Of a stretch of 64,000 bases of DNA, positions 8,460 through 18,218 are shown in pieces. A program made the translations under genes and the position numbers. The DNA lies in NCBI GenBank assembly GCA_024169445.1, contig JALKFA010000001.1:124001-188000 (forward strand). The letters run 5' to 3'. The notes below the pieces were generated by a model. It searched no databases. It was not told the origin of the DNA and was given only the letters and a program-made list of their open reading frames with translations. The stretch is from Buttiauxella agrestis ATCC 33320. Lineage in GTDB: Bacteria > Pseudomonadota > Gammaproteobacteria > Enterobacterales > Enterobacteriaceae. Within the stretch, counting starts at the first letter, position 1. Every line of letters starts with the position of its first letter.

Positions 8460-8897
8460 CTGTCTCTTAGTCACATCTCGCTCTGGCAATCTTGTCAGGG
8501 CGAGATCTGTTAGCCTCGCAGGTTTTCCGTTCACCCGTGCGTTCAGTTATCTCTTTAATTCCTGCAAACGGTGAACGTATCAAGGTGTTAACGCCAACCC
8601 CTTGATAATCCAGGCGCCCGGCAAATCAATCGCCGCTAAAGCGGTAAACACCGTTTTTCACCCAACATTCGGGGTCGTTCGCGATTCGTTCCAGACGATC
8701 GCTCTCTCACGTGGTTCCCGACCACGTGACCCCAACTGAAGGGTGAAAAACGGTGCGACTGAAGCCGGGAACAAGGTCAAAACCGGCCTGGTTTTTGACT
8801 TTGACCTTGAGTTTCTGGTCCGGCTTAAATCGCCTGGTGAACGGAACCTTCTCCGAATTGGCAGGAACTGTTCTTCAAAGTTGTGACTAAGAGACAG
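8460..8897. mobile_element. MITE-like element with Tn5/IS50-type terminal repeats
   Basis: The ends are CTGTCTCTTAGTCACATCT at 8460 and, inverted, GTGACTAAGAGACAG at 8883-8897. They closely resemble the Tn5 mosaic end (CTGTCTCTTATACACATCT). The 438-bp interior holds no gene but several nested inverted repeats: CACCGTTTTTCACCC (about 8649) with its complement near 8741, TCACGTGG with CCACGTGA around 8717-8741, CCGTTCACC with GGTGAACGG, and AAGGTCAAA with TTTGACCTT. A perfect 9-bp target duplication is not visible; the flanks GGCTCGCAGG and CGCCCGCACC are only similar. It separates lapD from the adhesin transcript. Confidence 0.7.
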
Positions 8898-8914
8898 CGC
8901 CCGCACCGTTCAAT

Positions 8915-8951
8915 CCCCTCTCCCTCAGGGAGAGGGTTAGGGTGAGGGTGG
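8915..8951. repeat. REP-like palindrome (GAGAGGG type), right of the MITE
   Basis: CCCTCTCCCTCAGGGAGAGG followed by GTTAGGGTGAGGGTGG, in inverted orientation relative to the copy at 8398. It lies just beyond the stop of the 72-residue gene and may act as a bidirectional transcript end. Confidence 0.75.
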
Positions 8952-8959
8952 TTTAATCA

Positions 8960-9178
8960 CTAGAAAATTCCGTTATCGTCGCTATTCAATAAATCTTCCA
9001 GCCCACCTAACCCCTGGCGCGCCTGCGCACGGTTCATCAACTTCACCTGCGCCATCTCTGGCAAATCGGTAATGGTGATCACCCCTTTCTGAATCAACAG
9101 AAAAATCAGGTCATCCAGAACACGTACCATTTCCAGGTCGCTTTTTTGCAGTAGTTCACGATGCTGAACGTCATTCAT
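8960..9178 (-). CDS. Small acidic protein encoded downstream of the adhesin, function unknown
   Basis: A 72-residue protein with ATG start and AAGG eight bases upstream, 58 bp after the adhesin stop and on the same strand. The sequence is helical-looking, with a central hydrophobic stretch VLDDLIFLLIQKGVITITDL and an acidic C-terminus LEDLLNSDDNGIF. There is no signal peptide or membrane segment. No family is recognised with confidence. Being the last gene of the adhesin transcript, it may be a cytoplasmic helper for adhesin synthesis or secretion, but nothing in the sequence proves this. Confidence 0.72.
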   Translation of the reverse strand: MNDVQHRELLQKSDLEMVRVLDDLIFLLIQKGVITITDLPEMAQVKLMNRAQARQGLGGLEDLLNSDDNGIF

Positions 9179-9205
9179 TTTTAATACCTTAAATTGCCGG
9201 TGATT

Positions 9206-9229
9206 TCACCGCCCGGTGAAGGGCGGTGA
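9206..9229. other. Strong stem-loop between adhesin and small downstream gene
   Basis: Perfect 9-bp arms TCACCGCCC and GGGCGGTGA separated by six bases. No run of T follows on the minus strand, so it is more likely an mRNA stability or attenuation element than a complete terminator. It could set the ratio of the giant adhesin to the small protein. Confidence 0.55.
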
Positions 9230-9236
9230 CTATCAA

Positions 9237-12200
9237 TTAGTGAGTAATATGCTCAGGTTTTGCGATGAGGTGATCCAGCGAGTAGTGCGATGAGCCATGT
9301 GAATCCTGCCCCATATCCCCCGCGCTGTGCACCGGATGCGTTGGGTTTGCCGCATCGCCTTTGCCACCATGAGGTTCAGCGCCGCCTTTAATCAGCTGCG
9401 CAATGTCGCTCACTTCGTGCAGTTCATGAGCCAGCGAGCTGAGATCGTGTTTACTGTCGTGGCGGTCATCTTTTCCGGTAAAGACTTTAGGATCTTGCCC
9501 GCCTTGCAGGCCTTTACCGTCTGGATGCAGCGCAAAGGTAAGCGGTTCGTGGCTGTCATCAAACAGGTTGCTTAAACCATGATCATGCGCCGCCGCGTGA
9601 TGGGCTTTGTCTGCAACGTCCGTTCGCTGGTCGCCGGAGTGGCGCGGTGGCTCTACCGTGACATCCACCGTCTGGTAGATTGGGGTTTGGTTGCCGCTGG
9701 CATCGTGCGCCGTCACCACGACCGTCACGTTGTTATGCCCGGCCGCAAACTCCGAGGTATGCACCGGAAGGTCATACTTCATTTCACCGTTTTCTAAGTA
9801 AATGTTGGTGTGGTGCGGCTTGCCGTTGATCATTGCTGTCACCTGGTCGCCATCCTGCACTTCACCGGTGATGTGGCCGGTAATATGGGTGAAGGTGTGA
9901 CGGGCTTCGCGATCGCCATCAATGTGGTTATCACCGGTGACTTTATCGAGGGCGATCACCGCGTCGGCGTGGGTGTCGAGCTCAATATGGTGAGTATCAG
10001 TCGAGGTCGCCACGTTACCAGGCTTATCTTGCCCGGTGAGCGTGACATCAATCTTGTTATCCCCCTCTTTTAAGAGGTGGTTATCCACCGGAATTTCAAA
10101 GGTTTTCAGGCCATCATGCAGGGTATACACGCCTGGCAGGCGTGTGCCATTAAGCGTTAACGTCACGGTGTCGCCGTTCTGCGCATCGCCCGTGATTGTG
10201 CCTGTGACCAGGGTGGTAGGGTTGCTATGCTCCGCAGCATTCACCTTGTCGTCACCGGCAAGAGTGTCGATATGGATGCTGTTGGCCGCTTGCTGGTCGA
10301 TGGTGATGTCGTTGGTTTTGACGACCGTTAAGGTATTGCCGACGTCATCTTCACCAGTCACTCGGTAGGTAATCGTCTGATCGGCAAGCAACTCTGAGGT
10401 AGCAACATCCAGTTTGAAGATGAACCCACCATGCCCATCACTGTGCAGCGCCGCGGGCAGTTCGTGGCCATTAACGGTAAGAATAACTTTGTCATTCTCT
10501 TTCACATCGCCAGTGACTTTGCCGCTAATTTCCGTGGTGGCTTTGCCACTTTCGACAAGGTTAAGGATGTTATCTTGCGTGACGTTATCGAAGGTCAGCG
10601 TCACCACGGCGTGGTCGTCAATGCTGACCGCTTTGCTTGCACTCTGGCTAAAGTCATTACCGGCGTCGTCTTTGCCGGATACCGTCACCGTGATATCCGG
10701 GTGGTTTTGTAACTCCACTTTTAAATCGTCAGTTTTGACATCCAGCAAGTAGCCCAACTGCCCGTTCATATTCGGCAGTTCGATCACTTTAGTGTCATAC
10801 GGGATGCCATTAAGTATCACCGTCACTTTGTCATCCACTGCGGCATCCCCACCGACAGTGCCGCTGATCCCGGTAAATTCTGCGCCCAGATCTTTGGCGC
10901 TGAGGATATTGTCACCAGAAACGGTATTAATGGTGAGGGTCGCGGCAGCAGCGAGGTCGGTTGAATAATGCTGTGTGGCGTGACCGACAGTGATGTTGTG
11001 AGCATCATCATGGCCGGTCACTTGCGCTGTGATGGTGTCGCCTTTCTTCAAATCATCAGTTAAGACATCAAGCGAATATTTCAGGTTGTCATCAATCTCA
11101 ACGTCTTTATATTCCACGCCATTCACGTTCAGCGTGACATGCTCATGCGGCTTCACATCGCCGGAAACATGGCCGCTGATGGTGGTTTTTGGCTGCTGGG
11201 TTTCAGCCAGGTTGAGGATGTTATCGTCAGTGACCTTGTCGATAAAGATATTGGCTGAAACGTCCGTATCCACGGTGATGGTTTTATCGTCGCTCACCGT
11301 CAAAGTGTTGCCCTGGTCATCATGCGCGGTGACGCTAACGGAGACCTGCGGGTCCTGGCGCAGATCGGCAATGCTGACTTTCTGGTTGAATCTCAACTCC
11401 CCGTTACTGTCGGTATGCACCTGGGTGGTCACCTGGTGACCGTTAATCATCAGCGTCACATTGCTGCCGTCATGGATGCCATCACCTTTGACGGTACCGG
11501 TGACGGTAGTCACCCCATTTTGGGCTTCGACAATGTTGATAATGTCGTCGCCCGCAATGGTGTCGAGGTGGATTTCGGCCGTCACATCGGTATCAACCTG
11601 CACAGTTTTATGTGCATCCACTTTCATCGTCTTACCGTCTTCATTGTGCGCGTTGACGCTAACCGAAATATCCGGGTGATCCATCAAATATTGGGTATCG
11701 ACTGCAATCTCATAGCCCAATTCACCAGGCAAATTAGGGCGTTCTTTAATCTCAACCTCAATATTTTGCGTGCCAATATGCAGCATGACGTGATCGCCAG
11801 GCTGCACATCGCCACTGACGGTGCCACGGATCACCGTTTTACCTGCCTCAGATTCGATTTGGTTGACAACATCGTTACCGGCAATCGGGCTGATGGTGAT
11901 TTCCGCATGAGGTTTGTCGTGATGCTCCGGCGTGTTATCCGGCGGCGTGGTATTGCCATTATTGTTAACGAAAGCAGGAAGATGCGCCTGGATATGATCA
12001 ACTGCCGTCGTCGTGTTGCCGAACTTATCGGTGCTGGTGACTTCGATCTGGATATCTGGATGAGCGTAGACAATGAATGGAGAAACCGCATAGTTAAACC
12101 CTAAACCACCGCCCTTGAGTTTGATCACTTCGGTGTCAAAGGTCTTATCACCAATGGTTATCAGAACATGGTCATGCTCCTGCACATCCAGGCCTGTGAC

Positions 12201-15200
12201 ACGCCCCGTCACGTAATAATGGTCAGGTCCGTTTTCGTTATCACCATCGGCTCTATCGTCCGTAATGTGGACATCGGCACGCGTATCAACCACCACATCG
12301 TGGTCGGCTTCAGCCAGCACGGTGTTACCCACCTCATCGTAGCCGGTGACCGAGGCATGTATTGTCGGGTTCTCTTTAGAAATCAGATCATCGGTGCTGA
12401 CTTCAATGCTGTAACCGAGGCCCTTAGTCCCGAGATCGATAACATCGCCGTAGTAGTGCACCCCGTTAACATCAAGAGTGACCTGATCCCCCAGATGAAC
12501 GTCACCGGTCACCTGGCCGGTGATGGTGGTGTGCGGCTGGTGCGCTTCGGCATTATTAATCACATCGTCGTCAGTCACCTTGTCAATGGTGATGGTGGCA
12601 ACTGCCTGGTCGTCGTGTTTGACGTCGTGATCGGCATGTACCGTGATGGTGTTTCCGGCGTTGTCCACGGTGCTGACGAAGGCTTCGATATGCCCGTCGG
12701 CCACCAAACCGGAGGTTTTCACCTCAACGGAATAACCGAGGCCGCCATTGAGATACTTCTGCGGTTCAACTTTGACGATGTATTCATGGCCATTGACGAA
12801 AACATGTACCACATCGCCTTGATGGACTTCGCCACCCACGCTGCCGTAAACGGTAGTGGTCGGGTATTTTTGATCCAGTTGGTTAAGAGTATCGTCGCCA
12901 GAAACCGTGTTGATGGTCAGCGAAGCATCGGCATGATCGTCGATATTTATTGGCCGATATGCGGTGGCAGTAGCGACGTTGTGTGCATCATCTTCCACCG
13001 TGATGCTGGCGTGAATATTCGGGTCCTGATGAAGATCGGTAGTTTCTACCAGGATGTGGTAAACCATGTCGCCATTAGCATCCTGCTCAACTTTTCCTGG
13101 GTAATCATGGCCGTTGATCTTCAATACCACTTCGTCGCCCGGCTTCATTTCACCGCTCAGCGTGCCGCTCACCAGCGTGTAGTGATGGTTGAGCTCTTCA
13201 CCATTTAAGGTGTCATCTCCCGAAACCTTATCAATGGTGATCACCGCTTCAACTTTGGTATCAACCTCCACTGTCCTGTCCGCCTGCGCGGTAGCCACGT
13301 TATTGGCGTTATCAGTGGCGGTGACAGAAGCGGTAAAGTGCGGATCAACCATCAGGTCGTGGGTGCTGACCTCTTTGGTCCACACCAGATTGCCATTGCC
13401 GTCTTTGGTCACTTTCGCCGTCAGCTCATTGCCGTTAATCACCAGGTGGACATAATCCCCTTCTTTAACATCGCCGCCGACGGTGCCGGATACCGTGGTG
13501 AATTCGTGAGTTGATTCATCAGCGTTGATCTTATCGTCGCCGGCTACCGGATCGATGTTAATCGTCGCTTCCGCTTGCAGATCAATATCGACCTGGTAGG
13601 TCACGTCGATGTGATTTTCGTTACCGGCAGCATCGTGCGCCACCACATGAACCGTTGGGTAAGGGTCGGCCAGCAGATCTTTGGTGACCACATCCAGGCT
13701 GTAGCCCAACGCCCCGTTTTGATGGGGCAGCTGGATGACCGTGGTTTCATAGCTGATGTTATTGACGGTGATGAAGACTTTATCGCCAACATTAATTTCG
13801 CCGGTAATGGTGCCCGTGATGTGTGTGTGCTGCTGTTTTGATTCGAGGTGGTTAATAACGTTATCGCCGGTCACCAGATCAATGGTCGCATTGCCTACGG
13901 CGTGGTTATCAATATGGACGGTGTGAGTGGTGGTTTTGGTGACTTCGTTATCCAAAATGTCGTGGGCGGTGATCGTGGCTTTAAAGGTCACATCGGTATC
14001 AATCTTGCCGTAATTATCACTGAACGAGCCGCTATCAACTTCAATACGGAAGCCAATTTTACCGTTATCCAGAGCAATGACTTTGCCTGGATAGGGAATG
14101 CCATGAACCTCGATAACAATCTTATCACCGACTGCGGCATCGCCATCCACCCAACCCGTGATCATCACTTTGGGCTGCGCCAGTTCGTCGTGATTAAGCA
14201 CGTTATCAACCGTCACTTTATCAATATGAATGCTGGCTGCCGCTTTAGTGTCGACCGCAATATCGTGCGTGTGCGTGGTGGTGACATAGTTGTCGAGCGC
14301 ATCGTGGCTGGTGACAGACACTTCCACATTGACGAGCCCATCATGAAGCGTGCCCGCAGGCAGCGGAACTTCGTAATACAGATGGCCGCCAGCGTCGGTT
14401 TTCACCTCACCTGAATATTCCACACCTGCTACCCGCACCACGACCGGATCGCCATCTTTGGCATCCACGCCGGTGACGTCGCCGCGAATAATGACAGGCT
14501 GTTGAGATTCCGCTTTGCTAACCCAGTCTTCGCCCGCCACGGTATCGATGGTGAAATCGTTTACCGCAAAGTTATCAATATGCAGTGTGTGCGTGGTGGT
14601 AACGACAATTTCGTTATGCGCAAGATCATGGGAAGTAATTGTCGCTTTGAACGTGAGGTTTTCATCGATCTTGCCGTTATTATCAGCGAACTGCGCCGAC
14701 GGTACGGCAATATGGTAGCTCAGGTCATTTTCGAGGTAGCCGGTGAATTTCATACCGTTAACTTCAATGACCACTTCATCTCCCGGCTTCGCATCGCCAC
14801 CGCCAACGCCACTGATGATGTGCTCTTTCTCATCCAGTTCAGCGTGGTTGAGGATATTGTCTGCGGTGACATCGTCAATGGTCAGCGTGGCGTTGGCGTG
14901 GTTATCAATATAAACCGTGTGATCGGTGGTCTGAATGGTCACGTTGCCCGCGGCATCGTGGGAGGTCACTTTGGCGTGCACATTGACGCCGTCGTCCACT
15001 TCACCTTTGTTATTGCTGAAAATTCGCGAATCAACCGGAATGCGGTAACCCAATGTACCATTGCCGATATCAAACACTTCCCCGGTAAAATGATTGCCAT
15101 TAATGTCAATATCAACGCGATCGTTAACCGCCGCGTCACCATCCACCACACCGTGCACCCACCACTTCGGTGCGCTCAGTTCATTGTGGTTGAGGATGTT

Positions 15201-17693
15201 ATCGTCAGTCAGATCCTCAATGGTGATGGTGGCATTGGCGTGGTTGTCGATCTGAACTTTATATTCCGTGGTTTCCACCACTTCGTTACCCGCCGCGTCG
15301 TGTGCTTTGACGCTGGCAATCACTTTGACAAAGCCGTCCACTTCACCTTTGTTATCGCTGAATACGCGCGGGTTGATCGGGATGTTATAGCCCAGTTGAT
15401 CATTGCCGATGGCAATCACTTCGCCACGGAAATGCGTGCCGTTAATCACCAGATCAACCACATCCCCTTCACGGGCATCACCGCCGACCACGCCATGAAT
15501 AAACTGGGTTTTCGCTGCCAGCTCATCATGATTGAGGATGTTATCTTTAGTGACCGCGTCAATGGTGATGGTGGCGTTAGCGTGGTTATCAATATAAACC
15601 GTGTGTTCGGTGGTCTGAATGGTCACGTTACCCACATCATCGTGGGATTTAATGGTGGCATGGACTTTAACTTTGCTGTCGATTTCCCCCTGATTACGGC
15701 TAAACGCCGCAGAGTCGACTTCAATGTTATAGCCTAATTCCCCATTACCGAAATCCACCACGGTGCCGGTGAAATGGTTGCCGCGAATATCAAGGTCGAC
15801 CACATCTCCCACTCGCGCATCGCCGCCGACATTGCCGTGAACAAACTGTTTCGCCGCATTCAGTTCATCGTGATTAAGCACGTTGTCTTTCGTGACATCA
15901 TCAATGGTGATCGTGGCGTTAGCATGGTTGTCGATTTGAACTTTATGTTGTGTTTTTTCAATCACTTCGTTATCAACGGCATCGTGCGAAATAACGCTAA
16001 CGCTGACTTTCACAAAGCCGTCCACTTCACCCTTGTTATTGCTAAAGTCGTGTGGCTCGACCGCTATCTGGTAACCGAGTTGATTCGGGCTGATGTAGAT
16101 GACTTTTCCGCTGTAATGCTTACCGTTAATTTCCAGATCAATGGCATCACCTTCGCGGGCATCGCCCCCGACGGTGCCGTGAACCCACTGCTTTGCGGCG
16201 TCCAGTTCACTGTGATTAAGAACGTTGTCTTTGGTGACACTATCAATGGTGACGGTGGCTTCAGCCTGGGTGTCGAGCACCAGGTTCTTGTGTTCGATTG
16301 CCGTGGCTTCGTTACCCGCCGCATCATGGCTGGTTACCTGAACCTGAATGTCGTTATTGCCTTCTTGCAACAGCCTGCTCGGTACCGGGATTTCATAGCG
16401 CAACTGGCCGTTATCGTTGACCACCACGCCGTGGAAATCACGGCCACCGACGGTCACCATTACCGGGTCGCCTGCTTGCGCATCACCACCCACAACACCG
16501 GTCACCATCGTCGGCATACGCGATTCGTTGCGGTTGACGATGTCATCGTTGGCAATGGTTTCGATAGTAATCGAGTTATCAATATCGAAATCGAGATCAA
16601 CATGGTGATCGCTCGACGCCTGAGTGGTGTTTCCGGCATCATCGGTTGAGGTGACGGTGGCGTGAATATTTGGGTCAGTCAGCAAGTCTGGGGTTAATAC
16701 GTCGATGCGATAACCCAGTGCGCCATTCCCGAGGTCGATAACCACGTCGCTATATTCGTGGCCATTCACCAACAGGGTAATTTTATCGCCGAGTTTGGCA
16801 TCCCCGCCGACGGTGCCGTGAACGGAGGTTTTCGCTTCATGGGATTCAGCGATATTAATCACGTTATCAGCGGTAACATCATCAATGGTGATGGTGTCGT
16901 GCAGGTCGACGGTATCAATCAGCGCATCGGTAGTGCTTTGCGCGGTGCGACCGGAGATATCCGTAGCCGTGGCGATAACGTTAATTTCGCCTTCCGCAAG
17001 AGCGGTTAAATCGGGGTCCGCCGTCCAGTGCCCGTCTTTAACATCCACCTCAAACGTCAATGTGTTTTTTTGGCTATCAGTGAAAGTCAGCGTGACATGT
17101 TTCTGGTTACTGGTGCCGCTAATGTGGGCGTGGTTTATTTCATTTTTGTTAACGTAACCGTCGTTGCCCGCGAATTCGTCGATGTGAACCTGCGGAGGTA
17201 GAACCGGAGGTGAGCCAGCGTTTAAGCCGCCTTCAGGTAAGTTATGTTCCCAGGTCGGCGCGCCCAGCCCCTGAGTATTAAAACCGGCTGTTGGATCAAC
17301 AACCTGCGCGGTTAAATCTAATTGCACCAGAGTATGGCCGCCACCACCGCCTTCAATTTGCACGGGCGTTTGGTTACCCGCGGCAGTCGCTTCTAATGAT
17401 TGTGTTGGGTCAGCACCGTCGGCAATAGCTTTTTGCAGGGCGGCGACATCTTGCGTGTCATGTGCGGCGCTGCTTACCGTATTCAGGCCATGCTCTGTCC
17501 AGTGGCTATTACGCCCAAGATCCAGCGTTTTACCATCCGGTAAAGCGACGCTAACCGCTCCGCTGGCACCCGTGACAATTTCCTCACCACTGTAGATTCT
17601 GTCACCTTCTTTCAAGAGACGCTGTGAGCCATCGGCTTCGATGACATAAACCTGACCAATGACTGCTTTGATTACACCGAGTAAATTGCTCAC
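9237..17693 (-). CDS. Giant LapA-like surface adhesin with retention module and 23 Ig-like modules
   Basis: A 2818-residue type I secreted adhesin. GTG start with GAGAGGG upstream. Residues 1-70 (MSNLLGVIKAVIGQVYVIEA, then SGEEIVTGASG and LPDGKTLDLG) match the retention module that anchors LapA-type adhesins in the outer-membrane pore. TAAG at 103-106 is the LapG cut motif. From about residue 170 to 2680 run 23 modules of about 100-115 residues, most opening with a xITIDxVTxDNxLN pattern and containing GxVGGDxxxGDxV, a LGY motif and DxAGN. A Pro/Asn/Thr linker interrupts near 1910. The last 137 residues are rich in His, Asp and Gly; no RTX nonapeptides and no von Willebrand domain are seen. 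The secretion genes diverge at 18219-23337. Expected role: cell-surface adhesion and biofilm formation, controlled by LapD/LapG. Confidence 0.92.
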   Translation of the reverse strand: MSNLLGVIKAVIGQVYVIEADGSQRLLKEGDRIYSGEEIVTGASGAVSVALPDGKTLDLGRNSHWTEHGLNTVSSAAHDTQDVAALQKAIADGADPTQSLEATAAGNQTPVQIEGGGGGHTLVQLDLTAQVVDPTAGFNTQGLGAPTWEHNLPEGGLNAGSPPVLPPQVHIDEFAGNDGYVNKNEINHAHISGTSNQKHVTLTFTDSQKNTLTFEVDVKDGHWTADPDLTALAEGEINVIATATDISGRTAQSTTDALIDTVDLHDTITIDDVTADNVINIAESHEAKTSVHGTVGGDAKLGDKITLLVNGHEYSDVVIDLGNGALGYRIDVLTPDLLTDPNIHATVTSTDDAGNTTQASSDHHVDLDFDIDNSITIETIANDDIVNRNESRMPTMVTGVVGGDAQAGDPVMVTVGGRDFHGVVVNDNGQLRYEIPVPSRLLQEGNNDIQVQVTSHDAAGNEATAIEHKNLVLDTQAEATVTIDSVTKDNVLNHSELDAAKQWVHGTVGGDAREGDAIDLEINGKHYSGKVIYISPNQLGYQIAVEPHDFSNNKGEVDGFVKVSVSVISHDAVDNEVIEKTQHKVQIDNHANATITIDDVTKDNVLNHDELNAAKQFVHGNVGGDARVGDVVDLDIRGNHFTGTVVDFGNGELGYNIEVDSAAFSRNQGEIDSKVKVHATIKSHDDVGNVTIQTTEHTVYIDNHANATITIDAVTKDNILNHDELAAKTQFIHGVVGGDAREGDVVDLVINGTHFRGEVIAIGNDQLGYNIPINPRVFSDNKGEVDGFVKVIASVKAHDAAGNEVVETTEYKVQIDNHANATITIEDLTDDNILNHNELSAPKWWVHGVVDGDAAVNDRVDIDINGNHFTGEVFDIGNGTLGYRIPVDSRIFSNNKGEVDDGVNVHAKVTSHDAAGNVTIQTTDHTVYIDNHANATLTIDDVTADNILNHAELDEKEHIISGVGGGDAKPGDEVVIEVNGMKFTGYLENDLSYHIAVPSAQFADNNGKIDENLTFKATITSHDLAHNEIVVTTTHTLHIDNFAVNDFTIDTVAGEDWVSKAESQQPVIIRGDVTGVDAKDGDPVVVRVAGVEYSGEVKTDAGGHLYYEVPLPAGTLHDGLVNVEVSVTSHDALDNYVTTTHTHDIAVDTKAAASIHIDKVTVDNVLNHDELAQPKVMITGWVDGDAAVGDKIVIEVHGIPYPGKVIALDNGKIGFRIEVDSGSFSDNYGKIDTDVTFKATITAHDILDNEVTKTTTHTVHIDNHAVGNATIDLVTGDNVINHLESKQQHTHITGTITGEINVGDKVFITVNNISYETTVIQLPHQNGALGYSLDVVTKDLLADPYPTVHVVAHDAAGNENHIDVTYQVDIDLQAEATINIDPVAGDDKINADESTHEFTTVSGTVGGDVKEGDYVHLVINGNELTAKVTKDGNGNLVWTKEVSTHDLMVDPHFTASVTATDNANNVATAQADRTVEVDTKVEAVITIDKVSGDDTLNGEELNHHYTLVSGTLSGEMKPGDEVVLKINGHDYPGKVEQDANGDMVYHILVETTDLHQDPNIHASITVEDDAHNVATATAYRPINIDDHADASLTINTVSGDDTLNQLDQKYPTTTVYGSVGGEVHQGDVVHVFVNGHEYIVKVEPQKYLNGGLGYSVEVKTSGLVADGHIEAFVSTVDNAGNTITVHADHDVKHDDQAVATITIDKVTDDDVINNAEAHQPHTTITGQVTGDVHLGDQVTLDVNGVHYYGDVIDLGTKGLGYSIEVSTDDLISKENPTIHASVTGYDEVGNTVLAEADHDVVVDTRADVHITDDRADGDNENGPDHYYVTGRVTGLDVQEHDHVLITIGDKTFDTEVIKLKGGGLGFNYAVSPFIVYAHPDIQIEVTSTDKFGNTTTAVDHIQAHLPAFVNNNGNTTPPDNTPEHHDKPHAEITISPIAGNDVVNQIESEAGKTVIRGTVSGDVQPGDHVMLHIGTQNIEVEIKERPNLPGELGYEIAVDTQYLMDHPDISVSVNAHNEDGKTMKVDAHKTVQVDTDVTAEIHLDTIAGDDIINIVEAQNGVTTVTGTVKGDGIHDGSNVTLMINGHQVTTQVHTDSNGELRFNQKVSIADLRQDPQVSVSVTAHDDQGNTLTVSDDKTITVDTDVSANIFIDKVTDDNILNLAETQQPKTTISGHVSGDVKPHEHVTLNVNGVEYKDVEIDDNLKYSLDVLTDDLKKGDTITAQVTGHDDAHNITVGHATQHYSTDLAAAATLTINTVSGDNILSAKDLGAEFTGISGTVGGDAAVDDKVTVILNGIPYDTKVIELPNMNGQLGYLLDVKTDDLKVELQNHPDITVTVSGKDDAGNDFSQSASKAVSIDDHAVVTLTFDNVTQDNILNLVESGKATTEISGKVTGDVKENDKVILTVNGHELPAALHSDGHGGFIFKLDVATSELLADQTITYRVTGEDDVGNTLTVVKTNDITIDQQAANSIHIDTLAGDDKVNAAEHSNPTTLVTGTITGDAQNGDTVTLTLNGTRLPGVYTLHDGLKTFEIPVDNHLLKEGDNKIDVTLTGQDKPGNVATSTDTHHIELDTHADAVIALDKVTGDNHIDGDREARHTFTHITGHITGEVQDGDQVTAMINGKPHHTNIYLENGEMKYDLPVHTSEFAAGHNNVTVVVTAHDASGNQTPIYQTVDVTVEPPRHSGDQRTDVADKAHHAAAHDHGLSNLFDDSHEPLTFALHPDGKGLQGGQDPKVFTGKDDRHDSKHDLSSLAHELHEVSDIAQLIKGGAEPHGGKGDAANPTHPVHSAGDMGQDSHGSSHYSLDHLIAKPEHITH
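17376..17387 (-). other. Predicted LapG cleavage motif (TAAG) in the adhesin
   Basis: The codons ACT GCC GCG GGT encode Thr103-Ala-Ala-Gly106, after the retention module and before the first Ig-like module. In Pseudomonas LapA the LapG cut falls between the two alanines of the same tetrapeptide at nearly the same residue number. A second, weaker DPTAG is seen some 30 residues further on. Confidence 0.75.
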
Positions 17694-18040
17694 CGTACCC
17701 TCTCGAATTATTTTGGATTTTATTAGTATTGTTTTTCGATAATTTAAATAATTAATAACATTATTCTTTCATTCACTAAATATCGCCAAATATAGCCATA
17801 AATGCCCATTAATGGACATTGCTCATTTGGCGCTAATTTATAAATGTAGAAAAAAACACAGTTATTAGAATTCTATTATCGTGCGCTTGACTGAGTTCTA
17901 AATATAATCAAAAATGACACAAAGTGAAACATCACATTACAGAACATTAAATTTCATTTCGAATGAAAGTCTGTTTAATTCCTGACAGATAAACACCGCG
18001 TGTTAATTGATATGATGTTTCGTGTTAAAAACAGAAATGG
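17694..18040. promoter_or_regulatory. AT-rich divergent promoter region between adhesin and secretion genes
   Basis: Nearly 350 bases, markedly AT-rich, with no reading frame. It must hold the adhesin promoter on the minus strand and probably contributes to lapE expression on the plus strand. No specific operator could be assigned; A/T tracts would suit H-NS-type silencing, which is inference. Confidence 0.5.
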
Positions 18041-18168
<128 letters not shown>

Positions 18169-18218
18169 TAAAGCGTGATATAGGGATATCGTTAACGCAT
18201 GTAATAAGGCTTCATAAA

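Noticed and set aside
8658-8906. An 82-codon minus-strand frame inside the MITE
   Set aside because: It spans the inverted repeats and the terminal repeat, and its peptide is Arg/Ser-rich with no known motif.
11322-16649. Long plus-strand frames (260, 346, 411 and 291 codons) antisense to the adhesin
   Set aside because: They come from the repetitive codon pattern of the adhesin modules read on the other strand; they contain repeated low-quality peptides and no start signals.
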